Part shown: one piece after another, positions 22,890-34,790 of the stretch
Position numbering within the stretch: the stretch's first letter is position 1
How the letters are laid out: every line of letters starts with the position of its first letter
From: Sinotaia quadrata
Lineage: Eukaryota; Mollusca; Gastropoda; Architaenioglossa; Viviparidae
DNA length: 64,000 bases
Assembly: GCA_028829895.1 (NCBI GenBank)
Contig: CM054181.1
Coordinates: 8,172,001-8,236,000, forward strand
Direction: 5' to 3'
Notes under the pieces: generated by a model
Told to the model about the DNA's origin: nothing
The model's database searches: none
What the model saw: only the letters and a program-made list of their open reading frames with translations
Translations under genes and position numbers: made by a program

Positions 22890-23220
22890 TAGTTAAGATT
22901 AACAGTGAATTAGAGGAATACTAGTATTAAGACTAGATCAATGTTATACTAGTCTCACACTAATACTGTACTAAGTTAATCCCGCTTAAATATAGACTAA
23001 AATCAGAATAGATTAGACTATACTAGACTTAAAATACTCTAAGAGTATCACTCTATTCAAATAAGACTAAATTAAGACTAGATTGAGACCATGACTAAGA
23101 CCAAACCTAACTAGATCTAAGCTGGATTAGAAGAAGACCAGGCCAGACTAAAACAGTGATTAAATGTAGACTTAATCTGGATTGAAGTGAAACTATTCTA
23201 AGATTATGACAAGACATAGG
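22890..23220. repeat. Degenerate actaga-rich tract
   Basis: agactaga, atactagtctc and related words recur without a stable period. It could be a decayed minisatellite. Confidence 0.4.
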
Positions 23221-23424
23221 ATAAACTGGGCTGGCTAAAACTTAAATCATACACGGTCAACAAAGTACACACTCTCTAACACACTCTCTGCCTGCTTGCA
23301 AGGTGCGCGACCGGCCTTCGCCATTCGTCAAGTGTGCGCTTGGTTTTGTTGATCTCTTAAATCAGAATTTCAAATGACAATCGTCCGGCTCGGCTGGAGC
23401 TCAACATAGCACGCCGTCACTTTT

Positions 23425-23757
23425 CGGTTTGTACCGCACTCCGTCACTTGAATATCACTACACTTTGTACCGCACTCCGTCACTTGAATATCACTACACT
23501 TTGTACCGCACTCCGTCACTTGAATATCACTACACTTTGTACCGCACTCCGTCACTTGAATATCACTACACTTTGTACCGCACTCCGTCACTTGAATATC
23601 ACTACACTTTGTACCGCACTCCGTCACTTGAATATCACTACACTTTGTACCACACTTCGTCACTTGAATATCGCTACACTTTGTACCGCACTCTGTCACT
23701 TGAATATCACTACACTTTGTACCGCACTTCGTCACTTGAATATCACTACACTTTGAA
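23425..23757. repeat. 36-bp minisatellite, about 9 copies
   Basis: cactccgtcacttgaatatc recurs every 36 bp, with copies 7-9 slightly diverged. Frames stay open on both strands (a 12-residue period) as artefacts. Confidence 0.97.
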
Positions 23758-24130
23758 ACGCACTTTGCACTACCACTCCACTACATTATTACACTCGCCA
23801 CACTGCTATATATATGAATCATTACACTCGGCTCTCCGCTAAATGATTATATTCGTCACTCCGCTATATTATTATACTCGTCATCCCGCCATATCATTAC
23901 GATCGTCATTTCGCCACACTCAACATCACTACACTAGCCACTTTGCTACATCACTACACTAGCCACTTTGCTACATCACTACACTAGCCACTTTGCTACA
24001 TCACTACACTAGCCACTTTGCTACATTACTACACTAGCCACTTTGCTACATTACTACACTAGCCACTTTGCTACATTACTACACTAGCCACTTTGCTACA
24101 TTATTCCACTTCCACCCCATTAATATTATT
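23758..24130 (+). repeat. 25-bp minisatellite, forward block
   Basis: tcactacactagccactttg recurs every 25 bp (ctttgcta at 23,941, 23,966 and onward), about seven clean copies preceded by diverged ones. Marked + because the next block is in the opposite orientation. Confidence 0.93.
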
Positions 24131-24144
24131 ACACGCGCCACTAT

Positions 24145-24417
24145 GATATGAGATTAGCGAGTGTAATGATGTAGCAAACTGGCGGTTGTAATGATGTAGC
24201 AAACTGGCGTGTATAATGATGTAGCAAACTGGCGAGTATAATGATGTAGCAGAGGGGCAAGCGTAATGATGTAGTAAAGTGATTAGCGTAATAATGCAGA
24301 GAAGTGGCGAGTATAGTGATGTAACGATGTGATGAGTATAATGTTGAGATTGGCGAGTATAATAAAGTAGCGGAGTGACGAGTGTAATGATGTAGCTGAA
24401 TGGCGAATATAATGATG
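24145..24417 (-). repeat. Same satellite in inverted orientation
   Basis: gtaatgatgtagcaaactgg and variants are the reverse complement of the forward block's ctacatcattacac-type units. About eleven decayed copies of about 26 bp. Both junctions are locally palindromic. Confidence 0.88.
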
Positions 24418-24520
24418 CTCGCCACCTCATTCATCATTATACTCGTCCCTCCGCTATATCATTGTATTCTTCACTCTGCTACATCACTACACTCGTCACT
24501 GCGCTTCATCATTAAAATTA
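24418..24520 (+). repeat. Same satellite, forward again
   Basis: catcattatactcgtccctc and following copies return to the forward orientation, so the minus block is enclosed by plus blocks. Confidence 0.85.
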
Positions 24521-24743
24521 CTGGGCGATGACTGCTAATGGTCACTCCATTATATTAAAAATCATCATTGCCATTATATAGAAGCATAATTTCTGACATA
24601 GCACACAAGTATATAAGATTTTACGCAACATTTGGGAACACAGATTTATCGTTACACAATAGCTGAGAACACATATGTATCTTTCCACAATAGCTGAGAT
24701 CACAGATATAAGTTGTCACGAAACAATAAGTGAACAAGAGATA

Positions 24744-24990
24744 TGAGACTTTATATAACAAATTTTAACAGGTACAAACAATCGTATTTTCCATGTAAGG
24801 GATATGAGTCTTTATATAACAAATTTTAACACGTAGAAACAATTATGTTTTCCATGTAAAGGCTAAGAGTCTTTATATAACACACTTTTTAACACGTAGA
24901 AACGAATTATGCTTTACCTGTAAGGGCTATGAGTCTTTATATAACAAATGTTAACACGTAGAAACGAATTATGTTTTCCAGATAAGGATG
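24744..24990. repeat. 61-bp minisatellite, 4 copies
   Basis: gagtctttatataacaaatt begins copies near 24,744, 24,805, 24,866 and 24,930. Confidence 0.9.
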
Positions 24991-25078
24991 AAACTACACG
25001 GAATATTGATGCTATAACTAGTGTTACATGAATCTGATGACATTAAAGATGTGTTACTCATAACTTTTGAAACTAAAG

Positions 25079-25740
25079 GTGTATTGTCGTAACACACAGG
25101 GATAAAACTGCAAACAATATTAGCATAATATACAGGGAATAAACCGAACAATGTTGACGTAACTTAGAGGGATAACACTGCACACTATTGACGTAACACA
25201 GAGGGATAAAACTGCACAAAATATTGGCGTAACATAGAGGGATAAAACTGCACACACTATTGACGTAATACAGAGGGATAGAACACACAATATTGACGCA
25301 ACATAGAGGGATAAAACTGCACACAATATTGCTGTGATATACGGGGATAAAATGCACATAATATTGACGTAATATAGATGGATATAATTCACACAATACT
25401 GACAGATAAAATAGAGGGATAAAACTGCACACAATAGTGTTGTAATATATGGGGATAAAATGCACATAATACTGATGTAATATAGATGGATAAAACTGCA
25501 CAAAATATTGCCGTAGCATAGAGGGATAAAACTGCAACCACTATTGCCGTAGCATAGAGGAATAAAACTGCAACCACTATTGATGTATCACAGAGGGATA
25601 AATCTCAAACAATATTGACGTAGAATAGATGGATAAATTGCACACAATTTTGATCTAACATATAGGGATATAACTGCACAAAATATGACAAAGAGGGATA
25701 AAACTGCACACAATATTGATGTAACACATAGGAATGCAAT
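25079..25740. repeat. 36-bp minisatellite, about 18 copies
   Basis: agagggataaaactgcacac recurs about every 36 bp with many substitutions and small indels. Overlapping minus frames of 127-154 codons are artefacts. Confidence 0.93.
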
Positions 25741-25914
25741 TAGACTGTGTATTATTGCAGCAGACAGGGATGAGTAGAACAGAATGCACGTAACCTTGAT
25801 TAATAGATTAGAATATACGTAACCTGGTGTTACAGGTCAGAGTGACGGTACGCACCTTACACTGCCTGATACGAGTGGATGAAACTAAACTGCACCCGTA
25901 GATTTACACATCGT

Positions 25915-26590
25915 GCTGGAGTTATACACATTGACCATAACTACTCGTAATGCTTTTACTTGTTACTCGTAATACTTTTTCTTGTAGTTATCGAAATACA
26001 CATTGACCATAACTACTCGTAATGCTTTTACTTGTTACTCGTAATACTTTTTCTTGTAGTTATCGAAATACACATTGACCATAACTACTTTTAATTGTTA
26101 CTCGTAATACTTTTACTTGTAGTTATCGAAATACACATTGACCATAATTACTCGTAATGCTTTTACTTGTAGTTATCGAAATACACATTGACCATAATTA
26201 CTCGTAATACTTTTACTTGTAGTTATCGAAATACACATTGACCATAATTACTCGTAATGCTTTTACTTGTAGTTATCGAAATACACGTTGACCATCGTAA
26301 TGCTTTTACTTGTAGTTATCGAAATACACATTGACCATCGTAATGCTTTTACTTGTAGTTATCGAAATACACATTGACCATCGTAATGCTTTTACTTGTA
26401 GTTATCGAAATACACATTGACCATCGTAATGCTTTTACTTGTAGTTATCGAAATACACATTGACCATCGTAATGCTTTTACTTGTAGTTATCGGAATACA
26501 CATTGACCATCGTAATGCTTTTACTTGTAGTTATCGAAATACACATTGACCATCGTAATGCTTTTACTTGTAGTTATCGAAATAGAGGGA
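25915..26590. repeat. Minisatellite with unit shrinking from 72 to 43 bp
   Basis: The anchor atacacattgacca occurs at 25,924, 25,996, 26,068, 26,131, 26,181, 26,231, 26,281 and 26,324, then every 43 bp. Successive unit lengths are 72, 72, 63, 50, 50, 50 and then 43 repeatedly. The lost bases come from the ataactactcgtaatg segment. Confidence 0.95.
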
Positions 26591-27170
26591 ACATTAGTTT
26601 ATATAAAGCTATTGAATCAGAAGTAACATTAGTGTTACATATACTACTGAACTAGAAACAGCAACATTGGTGTTTCATATAACTATTGAACTACATGCAA
26701 CAGTGGTGTGACACAAAGCTGTTGAAGTAGAAGCAATACTGGAGCTATTGCAGTGTAAACAGCCTGCCAACCAGTCACGGGAAAGGTTAGTGGCTCTACA
26801 CACAATCGATTGGCCACTCAATCTGCCCATAAGAGACAGTTATAACAGAGTTACGACCGCGTAAAGTGCACAGGGACCCAATAAATCCCAATCCCCAATC
26901 GTGTTTATCTTTCTTGCTACATAATGAGTGAAACAGTGGTCAGCGAGATCAGCCCTCTCTCCGAACGCCACCACACCGTGGGTTATGCGCCCTTTGTGGT
27001 CGCAAGGGGAACACATAAATTTCAATCCCCAATCTTGTTTGACTTCGTTATTAAACGCTGAGAGACACTTTGGTCACTTGGGTCATCTTTCCTCCCACAT
27101 TGCCAATACAGACTACGGTTCTTCTGCAGACCAAAGGAATCTATCCTGCAGCCCCAGGCATGGGGAAAAG
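26591..27170. other. Mostly unique sequence
   Basis: Degenerate aacattagtgttacata-like repeats reach to 26,740. At 26,880-27,050 a roughly 130-bp step contains two copies of caatccccaatc. The minus-strand frame 26,840-27,025 (61 codons) and the plus frame 26,928-27,200 cover a GC-richer patch that could be a dispersed repeat; I cannot assign it. Confidence 0.35.
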
Positions 27171-27171
27171 G

Positions 27172-27360
27172 GTCCGGAAATGAGTGAAAGTCACCAGTAA
27201 TAGTAGGCCTACTGATGAGACTAGTTAAGTGTAAAGGCCCCAGAAATGAGGAAAGGTCGGCATCTATGGTATTGATGAGACTAGATGACTGTAAAGGCCC
27301 CAGAAAACAAGGAAAGTCAACAATAATATTAGTGATTAGATTACATAACTTTAAAGATAC
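27172..27360. repeat. 60-67-bp repeat, 3 diverged copies
   Basis: aaggccccagaaatgagg and variants occur near 27,170, 27,236 and 27,295, each followed by gatgagactag or a variant. Confidence 0.85.
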
Positions 27361-27449
27361 CAAGTTGACATCATCAACCGCAACGATCACGTGATTTGCA
27401 GTTGAATCGGTAATCTCTATTGGAGTCTATTGTTTTCTCTTATCTGGGC

Positions 27450-27812
27450 AGTTGCCAATCAGCAACAAAGAAGTACCATGAACTTGTCTGTGCCTGCCAA
27501 CCAGCAATAATATGCGCCCTTGATCACTGACATTTGCTTGAATTATTCCTCCAACCAGCAATAACATGCGCCCTTGATCACTGACATTGGCTTGAATTAT
27601 TCCTCCAACCAGCAATAACATGCGCCCTTCATCACTGACATTTGCTTGAATTATTCATCCAACCAGCAATAACATGCGCCCAAGATCTACGACTAAAGCT
27701 TGAATGACGCCTGCCAGCCAGCAACATAAAATTGTCCAAATCTGTGACATAAACTTGAGTTATGCCTTCCAACTAGCAATAAAATGACCCCCTGATAAGT
27801 GACATTTGCTTG
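27450..27812. repeat. 54-bp minisatellite, about 6 copies
   Basis: ccagcaataacatgcgccct at 27,501, 27,555, 27,609 and 27,663, then diverged copies near 27,717 and 27,771. Confidence 0.94.
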
Positions 27813-27825
27813 AATACTGAAGTGA

Positions 27826-28108
27826 TGAAGTATGCAGAAGTATTTTACAAAGACGTATTGAGATACACAGAAGTATTTTACAAAGAGGTATTGAGATACA
27901 CAGAAGTATTTTACAAAGAAGTATTGAGATACACAGAAGTATTTTACAAAGAGGTATTGAGATACACAGAAGTATTTTACAAAGAGGTATTGAGATACAC
28001 AGAAGTATTTTACAAAGAGGTATTGAGATACACAGAAGTATTTTACAAAGAAGTATTGAGATACACAGAAGTATTTTACAAAGAAGTATTGAGATACACA
28101 GAAGCATT
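27826..28108. repeat. 33-bp minisatellite, about 8.5 copies
   Basis: gaagtattttacaaagaggt recurs every 33 bp. Both strands stay open (plus period LRYTEVFYKEV, 11 residues). The near-perfect copies and absence of any surrounding gene structure argue for an artefact. Confidence 0.96.
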
Positions 28109-28176
28109 AAAGATCGCTGAAGTATTAAACAATATTTGCTTTCCATCCTCAACACATTTTACAATTAGTAGCAAGA

Positions 28177-28306
28177 TATATAATGTTTGGACCAATCAAT
28201 GTCTGTCTAAGTATTATATAATGGTTGGACCAATCAATCTCTGTCTAAGTATTATATAATGTTTGGCCCAATCAATCTCTGTCTAAGTATTATATAATGT
28301 TTGGAC
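28177..28306. repeat. 38-bp minisatellite, 3.5 copies
   Basis: attatataatgtttggacca at about 28,213, 28,251 and 28,289. Confidence 0.92.
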
Positions 28307-29532
28307 TGCTCCATATACAACCCCAAATTGGGAGGGACCCAGTCTCAAAATCGATCACCCCAAGAGACGATTGGAAAAAGAGTGTAGGGAAAAATTCTCT
28401 ATCACTTTTATCTCCCCTTGGAACGACACCTGTCTCTGCTAGACACACCTTCGATCCAGCCAGTTACCTAGAGCTAATACTATTATGACTTTCTTCACAC
28501 CTTCTGACTACTTCTGCCTGCCGGGTAACAACACTCCCCATTTTATACCCAAAGACACATGCAGTGCATTAATCACTTGCCAAGTTTACTGGCCATGGTC
28601 AATTTAAAACAAACACTCGCTCACCTTATTGACACAAGTACCAAACACCGGTCAGTAAATCTGCCACCATGCACGACTCTCATGTGTTCAGGACCTCACT
28701 TCCGGAACAAGCATTATGTACTATCCATGTCATTCAAATTACAAATAGCATTTCAATTTGCACATGCCATGAAAATTTATATAAAATATATGGGAAAATT
28801 TCCCGTCATATGACAATATTTTACTCTGAGACAACCAAGGGCCTCGAACTGGGCATATTCCATGGATGGATGGACTACACCCGGGTGGATGAACGATGGA
28901 AGGCAGTGTCATGCCGCGAGGACACACCCATTGAGCAATGACACATGACATCAACCATTGCAGTATGGCAATATGACCCAATACTACCGATAGGGTCAAC
29001 TTGTGGACCAGTTGCACACTGATCCTTTGGCATCTGATAGCATGACAAGAGGGGAGAGCTATGGATGGGCAACTCTGAATAAAACAGAGACAAAGGTCTA
29101 CACTGTAATTCATTGATTTCATTCTTTACATGGCCGTGGTTAACATCATGTGAAAAGACTTCCATTCGATCGTGAGTAAACAAAAAAGCTTAAAAACTAT
29201 TCTAGTAAAAGAGGAACCTCAGTGCACATAGTCTAATTATGAATATGTAAGACTGTTTAAATGCTTAATTACTATCTATTTAGTGTGATTCTGAGAGGGC
29301 TTAATAGCCCCAAACCTCTTGTGACTTTCTCATAATACTAGATCATTGTTAACTGCTGATAGCAGGATTTACTGCATTTTTGTGTATGTCAAGAATTATT
29401 GTTTTTTATCATCATCTTTCATCTCATCTATTGCTTAGAACATTGCCCAACCCCACCCCACCCCAACCCTATAGAGAACGTGTTTATGATTGAAAAGTTT
29501 GAAAGATGAGTGACTAGAACCACTGCACAAAA
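28307..29532. other. Unique sequence with tRNA-like traces
   Basis: Overlapping unrecognised frames (28,559-28,813 +, 28,739-29,122 -). On the minus strand gctcaatgggtg (near 28,938) and agttcgaggccc (near 28,850) resemble A and B boxes of pol III genes, but they are about 90 bp apart, so at most a degenerate SINE is present. Confidence 0.3.
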
Positions 29533-29810
29533 GAAAAGTCTGTAGATCAATAAAAGTTAAAATTATCTTCTAAAAGTTGTATCCCGTCTTCTATTGTTTT
29601 GAAAAGTCTGTAGATCAATAAAAGTTAAAATTATCTTCTAAAAGTTGTATCCCGTCTTCTACTGTTTTGAAAAGTCTGTAGATCAATAAAAGTTAAAATT
29701 ATCTTCTAAAAGTTGTATCCCGTCTTCTACTGTTTTGAAAAGTCTGTAGATCAATAAAAGTTAAAATTATCTTCCTAAAGTGGTATCCCGTCTTCTACTG
29801 TTTTGAAAAG
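29533..29810. repeat. 68-bp minisatellite, 4 copies
   Basis: gaaaagtctgtagatcaata at 29,533, 29,601, 29,669 and 29,737. Confidence 0.96.
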
Positions 29811-30490
29811 GGAGTGCAGTGTTCGTGTTGTGTCGTCCGTAATGTCCACATGTTCCATTCCTAACGCAATCTCGCATACAAACACGTCGGTAAATACGTA
29901 ACTCTTGCATGCGCAATAAAGAGGGCCAGACAAAATATCCATGGTGTGTGTGCGTGTGGATTGTAATAAACAGCTGACAGTCCTATGTAAGTACTGACAG
30001 ACACTGCACCACTGTAGTTGGACAGTACTTTATTCGTCCATACTTTACGTAGCAATGAGACAGTACTTTATTCACCCAAATAAACTTAGCAGTTGGGCAC
30101 AGTGTTTTATTTGTCCAGTCATTTTATAGTAATTAGTTAGTTAATTATAGCATTAAAGAAGAACCGATTAATTTAACTATGAGGATGATAATGGTTGTGA
30201 TATAAGGGTTGGTAAATGCCACTGTAGATGTTAGTGTCGTGTGCCACTCCACCCGCATCTGCTAGCTTATTGCTGTTGCATATATTATGGCAGTTTTGTT
30301 GATTTGAATTCTGTTCTATGACCGCACGATTAATGCTCCATTGACTTTGGTTGCTCTTGTGTTGGCTTTAGCTGTCTAGTGAAATTAGAATTTATTGGTG
30401 ATCAATGTTTGATAATTTAATAAAATGATTTGTTATGTTCTAGTAACTTTTATAATTGTAACCATAATTGTAACTGTACATGTAGTCGTT
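29811..30490. other. Unique sequence
   Basis: Two loose copies of acagtactttattc near 30,025 and 30,061. No gene or element recognised. Confidence 0.45.
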
Positions 30491-30658
30491 TCGTGACTAG
30501 CTATCATTCTAACCACTAATCTTCATGTTACTCCTAAGTTCATTTTTGATTGGCTTTCATTCTAACCACTAGTCTCCTTACGACTCCTATGACTAAGTTC
30601 CTTTGTGATTGGCTGTCATTTTAAACACTAGTTTTAAGACTGTTCCATGATTTTTGTT
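30491..30658. repeat. Degenerate 60-bp repeats with CCAAT words
   Basis: tcattctaaccactagtctc-like copies recur two to three times, two of them containing gattggct (inverted CCAAT). Confidence 0.6.
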
Positions 30659-30889
30659 AAAGTGAATATTGCTAATCTAGTCGTTTGTATTGGTGCAAGT
30701 GGCTATGACAGGTGTTAAAGTAGCTATGTTTTTATAGTCGCTAGTATTGATGTCTTAGTGACTATGACTAGTGTTAAAGTGGCTAGTGTTATTCTAGTCG
30801 CTTGTAATGATGTCTTAGTGACTATGACTAGTGTTAAAGTGGCTAGTGTTATTCTAGTCGCTTGTAATGATGTCTTAGTGACTATGAAG
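30659..30889. repeat. 60-bp minisatellite, about 3.8 copies
   Basis: gtcttagtgactatgactag recurs at exactly 60-bp steps from 30,721, with a diverged left copy. Confidence 0.94.
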
Positions 30890-31249
30890 CTAGTTCGACT
30901 GAAAGCGTTTTTGTTACAATGACTAGTTGTTCTAGTCAATAGGATTGATTTTGCAGCATTTATTATAGTTTGTCCAGTAATAACAGTTTGTACTGTGACT
31001 GGCTGCTCTAGCGACTTAATTGCAGTTCTTGTAGATATTGTGGACTATCTTTGTAGATAGTTTATTTAACTAGTTGTTATTCTAGTGACTTTGACTAGTA
31101 GTTATTCAGTGACTTTGATTAAATCATTTTCCATCTTTGTGACCATCACTTTTCTTCTAATGACTATGATTACTTTTAACTATGTGGTTATTGTTGTAGT
31201 AACCATGTCTGTTCTTTTAATGACTATGATTATATTATTCTTGACTTGT
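30890..31249. repeat. Decayed repeat flank
   Basis: gtgactatgattac, tagtgactttgactag and similar words continue the theme of both flanking arrays without clear period. Confidence 0.5.
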
Positions 31250-31440
31250 TCCAGTGACTACAGTTGTTGTTCAAGTGACTTCCCTGATTGTTCCAGTAAG
31301 TACAATTGTTGTTCAAGTGACTTCCGCGATTGTTTCAGTAAGTACAATTGTTGTTCAAGAGACTTCCGTGATTGTTCCAGTAAGTACAATTGTTGTTGAA
31401 ATGGCTTCCGTGACTGTTCCAGTGACTACATTTGTTCTTC
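31250..31440. repeat. 42-bp minisatellite, about 4.5 copies
   Basis: ttgttgttcaagtgacttcc recurs at 31,264, 31,306 and onward. Confidence 0.93.
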
Positions 31441-32341
31441 AAATGACTTTGGTGATGGATTGTGTGCTAGATATTTTTTCATTTAGCTATAGTTGTTTTT
31501 CTATTTATGATTGTCATTTAGCTATAGTTGTTTTTCTATTTATGATTATTTTTATAATTAGCATACTGAAATATTCTGGTTGTTGTTTCAGTGTCCTTAA
31601 TTATTCTTCTAAAGAGCATGATAGTTGTTCTAAAGTTATAAATACCTTTTTCAAAATAACTTTGGGATGTTATTTCAATATTCATGGCAACTGATCTTGT
31701 GAGGTTTTTTTCCTTCTTCCAGTGAACTCATTGAAGAACATACAGATTTAAAGAAAAGTAATTGTCTTTTGACTTCAAGTAACTTTCACTGAAACGCTTA
31801 CGTATCCATGACTACCTAGACCACGTTCGCACGCACATAACACCAGTTATGAGAAACTGCCACACCAAGAATGGGGAGAAGAATAAAAAAAGAAAACAAA
31901 ATTATCGGCTTTCCAAGATGACTTTAGTCCTGCACGAGAGCTTAATAACGTCTGACCCGAGACGGCGCTCTGGCAGTCCCAAACTCGTTATCTCAAACAC
32001 CAAACGGAAACCGACACAAGGCGATAAAATGTGCACGCCGCAACATAAGTCGACCAAACGCCAAGATAATGACTCGCCCCTTTTTTCAAGATATTAAGGG
32101 GTGGGGTGGGGGGAATGATTCATCTCTTTCTCAATACAAAGCTTCTCATTTTGACAGAAGGATTCACTTTAGCTCAGCTGATGAAAACATTGACAGATTT
32201 GACATGTTACCTTACCAATCGAAACAAAATTGACAGAAGAGATATCTTACACGCTACTGACTGCTGAGAGAGGGGAAACGGAATATTGCAATGTTACTTT
32301 GAAGTTCATAGAAATTAAACGCTATTGTGTTGTTATAAACA
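31441..32341. other. Unique sequence
   Basis: The 82-codon plus frame at 31,849-32,097 is lysine/arginine-rich and non-repetitive but has no recognisable domain and no clear splice context. Not called as a gene. Confidence 0.4.
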
Positions 32342-32374
32342 CGTGTGTGTATGTGTGCGTGTGTGTGTATGTGT

Positions 32375-32421
<47 letters not shown>

Positions 32422-32430
32422 CGTGCGCGC
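32342..32430. repeat. (GT)n microsatellite, compound
   Basis: gtgtatgtgt-type left part, then a pure GT tract, then gcgtgcgcgc at the right end. Confidence 0.97.
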
Positions 32431-33049
32431 GAACGAGAGTATGTGTGTGAGAAAGAGAAAGATAGTCCATATGTGAGACAAATCGAATAGCTGGAAAAAA
32501 AAACCAAACAAAAATCAGTTTCGACACTGGAGTCTTGGCAAAAGAGTGGTAGACACAGGCTTTGTCTGCATTGAAAAGTTCATTGCACTTCGCACATGCA
32601 CCCATGACGTCATTTGGCGAAGCAGTTTGACGTCGTGCAAATTTAACAGATTTTGTTTTTGTTTTTGTTTTGACATGTTCCAAGCTTTATTTAGTAACAT
32701 TGTTCCAAGCTTTATTTAGTAACATTATGAATATAATTCTGACCAATGGGTGTCTCTATATCTTGGCAGTTCACCTGATCTCTACATTTAAAATTATTTT
32801 ATTTCGATGCTGATATGATTCAAGTATTTTTAAAAAAAATGTATATATACAAACTGACACAATACCAGCTTTATCTGTTAGACACATTTTGATATTATAA
32901 TTAGTCTTGATACGTTATCTAAACAAAAGTCATGTTACGTATTTACAGGTTTAGCCCGTTATCGTCACTGAATTACGCGGTAAATTGAAACTGTTTTTTT
33001 TTCAATTTTTATTAAATACTTCAAACATTCAATCAGTGTAAACATAACA
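32431..33049. other. Unique sequence
   Basis: CRE word tgacgtca at 32,605-32,612; a 21-bp direct repeat (ttccaagctttatttagtaa) at about 32,678 and 32,702. Nothing else. Confidence 0.5.
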
Positions 33050-33600
33050 TTGGTTGTGAAGTCAGACAGTCAATTCTAGTACAAATAACATTTTTTCTGG
33101 AAGTCAAACAATCAATTTTCATAAGCAACAACAAAAACAAAAAAAATACTTTGCAGTCAGGCAATTGATCTGTGCGTAAATATACTTTTGTGTGAGTATA
33201 TTCTTGTTTTGTAATTGACTATGCGTTTATGCGTAAACATAAGAATGTTGTAGCTAGATATTCATTTTGTATGCAGGCATATGATTTGTCTTGTACATAG
33301 TCAGTCACTCTTTGTGCAAACACAGCATTTATCTTGTGGTTATGCACTTAATCATTATGTAAACATAACGCTTGTCCTGATGTCAGACAAATCAAGTTAT
33401 GTGCAAACATAACGTTTGTTTTATACTCAGGCAGGCAATCTGTACTAAAAAAGTTTTGTCCTGTGGTTAGGCAGTCAGTTCGCATGCAAATACATTTGTC
33501 TTGTAGTTAGGTAGTCAATCTGTAAATAAATCAAAGCATTTTATCTTGTAATCGGGCATTAAATCTGCATGCGAGCATAATATTGTCTTGAAGTCGTAAT
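33050..33600. repeat. Decayed 50-60-bp repeats
   Basis: Roughly eleven copies around variants of tcttgtagtcaggcaatc followed by gtaaacataa. They share the plan of the two arrays to the right. Confidence 0.7.
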
Positions 33601-34230
33601 TAATCTAATGGCTAACAATATCTATTGTGGTAGTATTTAATTTATTAGCAAACAATATCTGTCTTGTGGTCATGTATTTATCTATTGGTAAACTATATCT
33701 GTCTTGTGGTCGTATTTAATCTAATGGCAAACAATATATGTCTTCTGGTCGTGTATTTATCTATTGGTAAACATTATCTGTCTTGTGGTCGTATTTAATC
33801 TATTGGCTAACAATATCTATCTTGTGGTAGTATTTAATTTATTAGCAAACAATATCTGTCTTGTGGTCATGTATTTATCTATTGGTAAACTATATCTGTC
33901 TTGTGGTCGTATTTAATCTAATGGCAAACAATATATGTCTTCTGGTCGTGTATTTATCTATTGATAAACAATATCTGTCTTGTGGTCGTATTTAATCTAT
34001 TGGCTAACAATATCTATCTTGTGGTAGTATTTAATTTATTAGCAAACAATATCTGTGGTCATGTATTTATCTATTGGTAAACTATCTGTCTTGTGGTCGT
34101 ATTTAATCTAATGGCAAACAATATATGTCTTCTGGTCGTGTATTTATCTATTGATAAACAATATCTGTCTTGTGATTGTATTTAATTTATTGGCAAACAA
34201 TATCTGTCTTGTGGTCGTATTTATCTATTA
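33601..34230. repeat. 197-bp higher-order repeat of five 39-40-bp monomers
   Basis: gtggtagtatttaatttatt recurs at 33,627, 33,824 and 34,021, exactly 197 bp apart. Each period holds five monomers of 39, 40, 39, 40 and 39 bp, alternating gtatttaat and gtgtatttat types. The third period has small deletions and the right edge decays. Confidence 0.95.
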
Positions 34231-34790
34231 GTAATCAGATAATCAGTCCTTGAGTTAAAAAAAATATAATGTGACAGACTGTGAGTAGACATATATTTTG
34301 TTTGTCAAATTGTCAGTGTTGAGGCATGTGATATCTGTCATGCATAATCGGTCAGACTGCAAACATGTAATATCTTCCTTAGTCAGTAAATCAGTGTGTA
34401 AACGTATGGTATCTCTCATGTCGTCAGAAAGTCAATTAGTGTGTAAACACACGGCATATGTCATGTCGTCAGAAAGTCAATTAGTGTGTAAACACACGGC
34501 ATATGTCATGTCGTCAGAAAGTCAATTAGTGTGTAAACACACGGCATATGTCATGTCGTCAGAAAGTCAATTAGTGTGTAAACACACGGCATATGTCATG
34601 TCGTCAGAAAGTCAATTAGTGTGTAAACACACGGCATATGTCATGTAGTCAGAAAGTCAATTAGTGTGTAAACACACGGCATTTGCCATGTAATCAGAAA
34701 GTCAGTCAATTCGTAAACACACGGCATATGTCATGTAGTCAGAAAGTCAATCAGTAATAAATCAATCAATACATAAACATTTGTCTTGCA
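34231..34790. repeat. 45-bp minisatellite, about 8 clean copies
   Basis: gtcagaaagtcaattagtgt recurs every 45 bp (gtgtaaac at 34,441, 34,486 and onward), with decayed copies left (34,290-34,395) and right (34,650-34,790). The plus frame of 116 codons is its 15-residue translation. Confidence 0.95.

Noticed and set aside
23758..24520. CRISPR-like array
   Set aside because: No alternation of conserved repeat and unique spacer; the units are contiguous, and the context is eukaryotic.
27810..28259. 149-codon plus frame with 11-residue period as a gene
   Set aside because: Both strands are open over the same 33-bp satellite, and the frame runs out into unrelated DNA.
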